Positions 40,347 to 44,868 of a stretch of 44,868 nucleotides of DNA are shown piece after piece. The DNA comes from Cryobacterium melibiosiphilum (GTDB lineage: Bacteria; Actinomycetota; Actinomycetes; Actinomycetales; Microbacteriaceae). The stretch is taken from contig NZ_QZVS01000062.1 of assembly GCF_003602235.1 (NCBI RefSeq), forward strand, positions 1 through 44,868. Direction: 5' to 3'. The number at the start of each line of letters is the position of its first letter. Within the stretch, counting starts at the first letter, position 1. Both the position numbers and the translations under genes were made by a program. The notes under the pieces were generated by a model. The model was not told where the DNA came from. It ran no database searches and saw only the letters and a list, made by a program, of their open reading frames with translations.

Positions 40347-41457
40347 CGGTCTCCCCTGCTTCGCTGGATCGTTCGTGGTCGCTCATCGGTTCAACCCCGT
40401 CAGAATCTGCGCGCCCATCAGGCCGCGATGGTTTAGGCGCGGGCACGGCAGGTGACGCGGACGACAGTTTCCAGGTATCCGCGGGGAAATTTATGACTGG
40501 CATTGTGGGCCTCGGAACCGTGATGGTTGGTAGCTGCGATGCGATGGTCTTCGCTATCTGATTCATCTGCTCTCGATACTGTCGAAGGACGGGCTCCAGC
40601 ACCGCGTCCGCCATCTCGGAAATGAGACGACTCTGCTCCTGCATGGGCGCGAGCATCAGCCTCATCTGTTCGCCAAGCTGCGCATACCCGCCCAGCTGGA
40701 ATTGAGCTTGCTCGGCGATGACCCGAAGCTGTCCAGCAACTTCTTGGCTTATGACGTTGGCAAAGGCAGCGCCCACCGCGGGACGCTGCACCAGTGCCCG
40801 AGCAACAGCAACATCGTCGATGCCCGCACTCCGGCGGAGCTGCTCGACAAGTGCCGACCCATCCCCTCGAGCATGCCCGTACCGGGCTGCGTATGGTGCC
40901 AGCAGCCGGGCCAGACTCTGCAGGTCAACGACGCGATCCCCCCGGGTCGCGTCGGCGAGCACGTCACCAACTAGGGAGAGATCCCCGACGTCATCGACGA
41001 GATCAGCGACGGTGCGCTCGATGCTCGTCACCGGAAGTCCCTCCACAACGACAACATCGTCCGGATCCAGCAGACGCTGCCAGTACCCAATATCCGGCCG
41101 TTGAGTTTGCCTGCGGTCGCGAGAAATCAGTCGGTACGGTGCCGGTTCAATATCGCCGCACCCATGCACGAGTGCCGCCGCTGCGCCGCCAACGACGATC
41201 TCCGGAGCGTCGACCCGTTCCCAGGCCAGCTTCTCTGGCACCGTCGACATCCATGCCGCTCGAAGCTCGTCCAGGGGTGCCGCCGGCACCCCGCCCAGCC
41301 GGTACACGCCGTGTGCGAGACGCACGAGACGCCCATCTCGTTCCCGATGGGACAGATTCGCACGGCTCACAAGCCGCACTCGCGCCTGAGCAGCCGTGAA
41401 CAGGCCCCACTGCCCGGAAGCTAGATCCTCAAGGATCGGCTCAACAACCACACTCAT
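40339..41457 (-). CDS. Second AbiEi-type antitoxin with a long C-terminal extension
   Basis: 372 residues from ATG 41457, just inside the inverted repeat that covers the promoter. The N-terminal wHTH-like part (LASGQWGLFTAAQARVRLVS, then RDGRLVRLAHGVYRLGGVP) and the AbiEi domain (EIVVGGAAAALVHGCGDIEP, TSIERTVADLVDD, VGDVLADATRG) end near residue 200. The next 170 residues are unusual: helical, Gln/Arg-rich (AEQAQFQLGGYAQLGEQMRL) followed by a Pro/Ser-rich disordered tail. Most AbiEi proteins are 200-300 residues, so the extension may add oligomerisation or partner binding. The end overlaps the toxin start. Confidence 0.82.
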   Translation of the reverse strand: MSVVVEPILEDLASGQWGLFTAAQARVRLVSRANLSHRERDGRLVRLAHGVYRLGGVPAAPLDELRAAWMSTVPEKLAWERVDAPEIVVGGAAAALVHGCGDIEPAPYRLISRDRRQTQRPDIGYWQRLLDPDDVVVVEGLPVTSIERTVADLVDDVGDLSLVGDVLADATRGDRVVDLQSLARLLAPYAARYGHARGDGSALVEQLRRSAGIDDVAVARALVQRPAVGAAFANVISQEVAGQLRVIAEQAQFQLGGYAQLGEQMRLMLAPMQEQSRLISEMADAVLEPVLRQYREQMNQIAKTIASQLPTITVPRPTMPVINFPADTWKLSSASPAVPAPKPSRPDGRADSDGVEPMSDHERSSEAGETDE

Positions 41458-41458
41458 A

Positions 41459-41491
41459 CTTGAAAAGTATAGTCTGGATATCCTTTTCAAG
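41459..41491. promoter_or_regulatory. Inverted-repeat operator of the second AbiE pair
   Basis: CTTGAAAAG (41459-41467) and CTTTTCAAG (41483-41491) are perfect 9-base arms 15 bases apart. The first arm starts one base upstream of the antitoxin start codon. It is unlike the operator of the first pair, so the two systems are probably regulated independently. Between here and 41606 no gene is seen. Confidence 0.78.
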
Positions 41492-41606
41492 CAATCTTTG
41501 TACCTGTGCCGTTAGGAAACGACCAACCCACACTGTCGGTACGGTGGAGTCTCAAACACGCAGGCCCTCAGCGTGCAACGGGAACAACCCACGGAGAGAC
41601 AGGTCG

Positions 41607-44600
41607 CTACACCCGTGGCTGGTGCGATATTGGCCTGACGCTCGGCGCCGGATCCACATCGCCGTGATGCTCGTCGGCTCTTGCACGGGTGCGCGCGGCG
41701 AGCTCCTTGACCCGATCGCGCGCAGCCACGGCGGCACCGTCAGCACCCGGCGCATCCGTCGTCTCAGCAGCCGGCTTCTGCTCGCTGGCCATGGCCGCGA
41801 GACCGGCCACCACCCTCGCCTGCCGCTCCTGCGCTTCGCGTAGCTCATCACCATGCTTGAACGGGTCACCAACACGCGCGTCCACCTCGGTGATCGTCGT
41901 CTCGGTGTCGACGCGTTTCTGCTGGGTCTCAGTGATCAGCTTGGGCAACGACGAGGCCCGGTTCTCGAGCTGCCGCACTAGACCCACCCCCGCCTCGGCG
42001 AACTGGTTCCGCGGCACGGTCACGCTCGCCCCGGGCACCCCGCGCAGCTCCGCCACAATGTGCACCTGGCCGAGCGACGTGCGTGAAGCCACGTCGATCG
42101 GGAACCCACCAACCTGGCCCAGCTCCCCCAACTTCCGATCGGCATTCGTGGGCAGATACCGCACGCCGTTGCGCGCCGCCCATTCCCCCATGGCGACGCC
42201 GGCATCCGCTCGCTTGTCGTACTGCCGGCCGGCCACCATCATCCGGAACCGGTCATCGCTCGTGTCCACGACGCGCGTAAGCGCAGCCGTCAACAGATCA
42301 ATATCGCGGTCCAGCACTCCAACCTGACTGCTCGCGTTCACGCGCATGCTCGCCAGGTTGGTCTGGTTGCGCTGCCAGGCCCGCTCGAGCCGTTGCAGCC
42401 TCGACACGTCATTGTTCACGACGGACTGTTCCATCAGAAGCGGGTTTCCCGACGACAGGGCCTTCGTCTCCGCGGCGCCGAGGGCGACATCGCCGATGTC
42501 CTCGATCTCGCGCATGTCGAGCCGGCCGCGCATGATCTGGGAGATGAACTTCGCCTTCCGCTCCACGGTCTGCCACATGTAGCTGTCGAAACTGCGCTCG
42601 ACGACGTACCGGTACAGCCCGACCTCGGCATTCTGGTTGCCCTGCCGCACGATGCGCCCGTCGCGCTGCTCAATGTCGGCCGGCCGCCACGGGCAGTCCA
42701 TATGGTGCAGCGCAATCGCGCGCGCCTGCACGTTCGTCCCAACGCCCATCTTCGCCGTCGACCCAACCAGCACGGCCACGTGGCCGGCGCGCGCCGCGGC
42801 GAACAGTCGTGCCTTGTCGGGGTCCGTTTTCGCTTCGTGAATATAGCGGATGGCTTCGGCCGGCATCCCGCTATCGACCAGCTTCAGGCGCAGCTCGTCA
42901 TACGCATTCCAGCGATCAGGTTTCGGTGTGCCCAGGTCGCTGAACACGAGCTGGAGCGCGCCCGGTGTCGGCGACGGCTCCTTCGTCACGTCGTCAAGGT
43001 AGGTGAGGTCTTTCGTCTCGTTCCAGATGCGCAGCACTTGGTGCGCGACGGCGTCAATCTTCGTTGGCCCGTTCGGGCGGTCGCCGCCGACCATCCGCAC
43101 GTCCAGGGCGGCCTTCCGGCCATCCGTGGAGATCTTGAGCATGTTGTCTTCTTCGGGACGTACCGACTTGTTGGCCACCCGTTCGGCACGCTCGCCGATG
43201 TCGGCGATGTAGGCCTCGAGCTCCGGCCCCGGCTGCAGAACGAGGTTCTCGGGCACCCGCTGCCCGTCGGAGCGTTCCCGCAGCAACGGCGTGGGTAGTT
43301 TGAGGTCCTCGGCGGTTTTCACATCGGCGAAGACGTGCCACATCCGCAGCATCTCCGGCACGTTCTGGAACTTCGCAAACCGCGTCTTCAACCGGAAGTT
43401 ACCACCGCCGGTCGGTGCCATCTCCATCTCGGTGACCGTCTGCCCGAACGTTGCCGCCCAAGCGTCGAAGTGGCCGATACCGGCATTCTCGAGCAGATCC
43501 GGACGTAGGTAGCGCTGCATCACGTAGGCCTCGGTGATGCTGTTGGCCAGGGGCGTGGCGGTGGCCACGGTGACCACTCGGTCGCCGTGCTGGGACCGCA
43601 GGTATTCGAGCTTCATGTGCAGGTCCGTGGCCCGGCCAGCCCCGGCGATGCGGGCATCCTGAATGCTGGACTCGGTGGCGAGGTTCTTATAGTCGTGCAT
43701 CTCGTCGACGACGACGTAGTCAATGCCGGTCGACTCGAAGGTGATGCCGGCATCGCGGGGCTTGTCCGTGAGCTCCTTGTAGGTCTGCTCCAGGGACAGG
43801 AGCTTTTTTTCAATGCGCTTGACGCTCATCGCGTCTTCACCCGTTGCCTCTTCGAACACCGCTCGCAGGGTATCGAGTTCCCGGCTGATGTAGCCGGCTT
43901 CGGCGACCGGCGACAGCGGGATGCGTTGAAACGCGGTGCGCGTCATGATGATGGCGTCCCAGTCGTTCGCGGCCGCGCGGGCGACGAACAGGCGGCGCTT
44001 GTCACCGGCGAGGTCGTCACTCGACGAGGCCAGGATGCGTGCCTGCGGGTAGATCTGCAGCCACTCGCGGGCGAACTGCTCGAGCATATGGTTAGGCACC
44101 ACGACCACCGGCTTGGTGACCAGGCCCATCCGGCCCAGCTCCATGGTGCCCATCACCATTTCCGCGGTCTTGCCCGCTCCGACCTGGTGGAACAACCCCA
44201 CGGCAGGCTCGGAGAGCATCCGCGCCACCGCGGCACGCTGGTGCGGTCGCGGCACGAAGTTCAACGCCACCCCGGGCAACGTCAGGTAGTCGCCTTCATG
44301 GCTGTAGTCGCGGAGCGCGATGGAGTTGAAACGGCGGTTGTACTCATCCGTGAGGCGTTCCGCCCGTTCCGGGTTCTCCCAGACCCACTCGCCGAAGCGT
44401 TCCTGCAGCTGGTCGGCTTTCTCCTGCGCCGCCGTGGTCTCCAGGGCGTTCACGACCCGTTTCTTCGTTCCCATCGCTTCGTACTCGTCGAAGACGGTGA
44501 TCGGCTTCTGCTCCATCAGCGCCTGAGTGAGCATGGTCGCCGGGCGTCGCACGGTGCCCCACTCGCTGGTGGCGCGCAATGTCTGCCGGTTGCCGCGCAC

Positions 44601-44765
44601 CTCCCACATGCCCGGCATCGGGTTTTCTACTCGGATGCTGCGATCACGCAGGAGCTCCTGGAGGAACTGCTGGTGGGTCTCGGCATCAACCCACACCGCG
44701 CCAAGCCTTGCCTGGATCTGCTCCATGGTGAGCTTCTCCGGCATGGCCGCCTGCAGTGCAGCCAC
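41607..44765 (-). CDS. SNF2/DEAD-like plasmid helicase, N-terminus cut off by a Tn3-type element
   Basis: 1052 residues from a GTG at 44765. Motif I GLFHQVGAGKTAEMVMG lies at about 190, the DEAH-type box YVVVDEMHDYKNLA at about 352, motif III TATPLANS near 408, and the helicase C-terminal domain has LVGSTAKMGVGTNVQARA (about 672) and IEQRDGRIVRQGNQN (about 703). The end is a helical Ala/Glu-rich region. These are very large proteins on actinobacterial and phage-like plasmids, usually with an N-terminal DNA-methylase part; VAALQAAMPEKL at the present start is the interdomain segment of such proteins. The homology stops five bases from the Tn3-type repeat at 44771, so the methylase half has been separated. 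Whether the fragment is still translated is unknown. Confidence 0.82.
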   Translation of the reverse strand: MAALQAAMPEKLTMEQIQARLGAVWVDAETHQQFLQELLRDRSIRVENPMPGMWEVRGNRQTLRATSEWGTVRRPATMLTQALMEQKPITVFDEYEAMGTKKRVVNALETTAAQEKADQLQERFGEWVWENPERAERLTDEYNRRFNSIALRDYSHEGDYLTLPGVALNFVPRPHQRAAVARMLSEPAVGLFHQVGAGKTAEMVMGTMELGRMGLVTKPVVVVPNHMLEQFAREWLQIYPQARILASSSDDLAGDKRRLFVARAAANDWDAIIMTRTAFQRIPLSPVAEAGYISRELDTLRAVFEEATGEDAMSVKRIEKKLLSLEQTYKELTDKPRDAGITFESTGIDYVVVDEMHDYKNLATESSIQDARIAGAGRATDLHMKLEYLRSQHGDRVVTVATATPLANSITEAYVMQRYLRPDLLENAGIGHFDAWAATFGQTVTEMEMAPTGGGNFRLKTRFAKFQNVPEMLRMWHVFADVKTAEDLKLPTPLLRERSDGQRVPENLVLQPGPELEAYIADIGERAERVANKSVRPEEDNMLKISTDGRKAALDVRMVGGDRPNGPTKIDAVAHQVLRIWNETKDLTYLDDVTKEPSPTPGALQLVFSDLGTPKPDRWNAYDELRLKLVDSGMPAEAIRYIHEAKTDPDKARLFAAARAGHVAVLVGSTAKMGVGTNVQARAIALHHMDCPWRPADIEQRDGRIVRQGNQNAEVGLYRYVVERSFDSYMWQTVERKAKFISQIMRGRLDMREIEDIGDVALGAAETKALSSGNPLLMEQSVVNNDVSRLQRLERAWQRNQTNLASMRVNASSQVGVLDRDIDLLTAALTRVVDTSDDRFRMMVAGRQYDKRADAGVAMGEWAARNGVRYLPTNADRKLGELGQVGGFPIDVASRTSLGQVHIVAELRGVPGASVTVPRNQFAEAGVGLVRQLENRASSLPKLITETQQKRVDTETTITEVDARVGDPFKHGDELREAQERQARVVAGLAAMASEQKPAAETTDAPGADGAAVAARDRVKELAARTRARADEHHGDVDPAPSVRPISHQPRV

Positions 44766-44770
44766 ATTAA

Positions 44771-44868
44771 GGGGTCAGCTCACGATACGGAATAAATAAC
44801 ACGCTAAGGGTTTCCGGCCCTGCTAAATGGTCTCTGTTTCACGAAACGGGATAAATATCACGGTAAGA
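44771..44868 (+). mobile_element. End of a Tn3-family transposon (runs off the right edge)
   Basis: The 38 bases 44771-44808 begin GGGGTC and end ACGCTAAG, the length and termini of Tn3-family inverted repeats. The adjacent ATTAA (44766-44770) would be one copy of the 5-bp target duplication. A second, imperfect copy of the inner part (CACGAAACGGGATAAATATC, then ACGGTAAG) follows at about 44840-44867. The element body lies to the right of the window. Confidence 0.8.

Noticed and set aside
43587..44795. Plus-strand frame of 402 codons at the right end
   Set aside because: Antisense to the helicase and crosses into the Tn3 repeat; no protein-like motifs.

Overview
The window reads as part of a large conjugative plasmid (or plasmid-like integrated element) from a high-GC actinobacterium, most likely in the Micrococcales (Microbacteriaceae/Micrococcaceae type). 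The evidence is the high GC content, the actinobacterial type IV secretion set (an SCO6880-like protein, a VirB4-like ATPase, a TraG/VirD4-like coupling ATPase and a TrbL-like channel), a MobF relaxase-helicase, an AEP-primase-like Rep and a ParA/RHH partition pair. Both ends of the window lie in mobile DNA: the tail of an IS5-family transposase on the left and the 38-bp inverted repeat of a Tn3-family transposon on the right.

Layout. 0-0.75 kb: a Phd-like antitoxin and its RelE-like toxin, the toxin cut short by the IS5-type element. 0.86-2.15 kb: a parAB partition cassette with arrays of 8-bp repeats on both sides. 2.4-7.2 kb: an IS110-family element split by an IS21-type element (6-bp duplication GCCGGT); inside the latter sit a second, intact IS21 and an istB remnant. 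7.2-11.7 kb: three tandem minus-strand modules, each made of a conserved structured leader, one or more genes and a terminator. They encode a DUF3560 operon with two tiny proteins, a DprA-like protein and a ParB-like protein. 12.2-16.8 kb: a plus-strand cargo operon of lower GC, encoding an exported I36/crystallin-like small protein, a lipoprotein, an HlyD-like adaptor with a peptidoglycan-binding domain and a MacB-like ABC transporter. Orphan copies of the leader lie on both sides of it. 17.0-20.8 kb: the C-terminus of a lost rep gene capped by a 509-bp IS21-type non-autonomous element, then the intact rep and two small DNA-binding proteins. 21.1-30.9 kb: a tightly packed tra operon. 30.9-33.0 kb: an OLD-family nuclease. 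33.4-34.9 kb: an AbiEi/AbiEii (type IV) toxin-antitoxin pair. 35.0-39.3 kb: the relaxase, a probable oriT region and a small accessory protein. 39.4-41.5 kb: a second, diverged AbiE pair. 41.6-44.8 kb: a large SNF2-like helicase cut off at its start by the Tn3 element.

How it fits together. Rep with its two small regulators replicates the plasmid, parAB segregates it, and the toxin-antitoxin pairs and OLD nuclease stabilise or defend it. The relaxase, coupling protein and secretion channel transfer it. The most unusual signal is the leader family at 8.6-17.0 kb: at least three full and two partial copies in which an 8-12 bp stem changes sequence but keeps its pairing. These genes and the large helicase all lie on the minus strand, which fits a conjugative leading region served by single-strand promoters. 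That reading is inference. The second most interesting item is the I36/MacB cargo operon, which resembles a secreted-effector or bacteriocin-type locus in layout.
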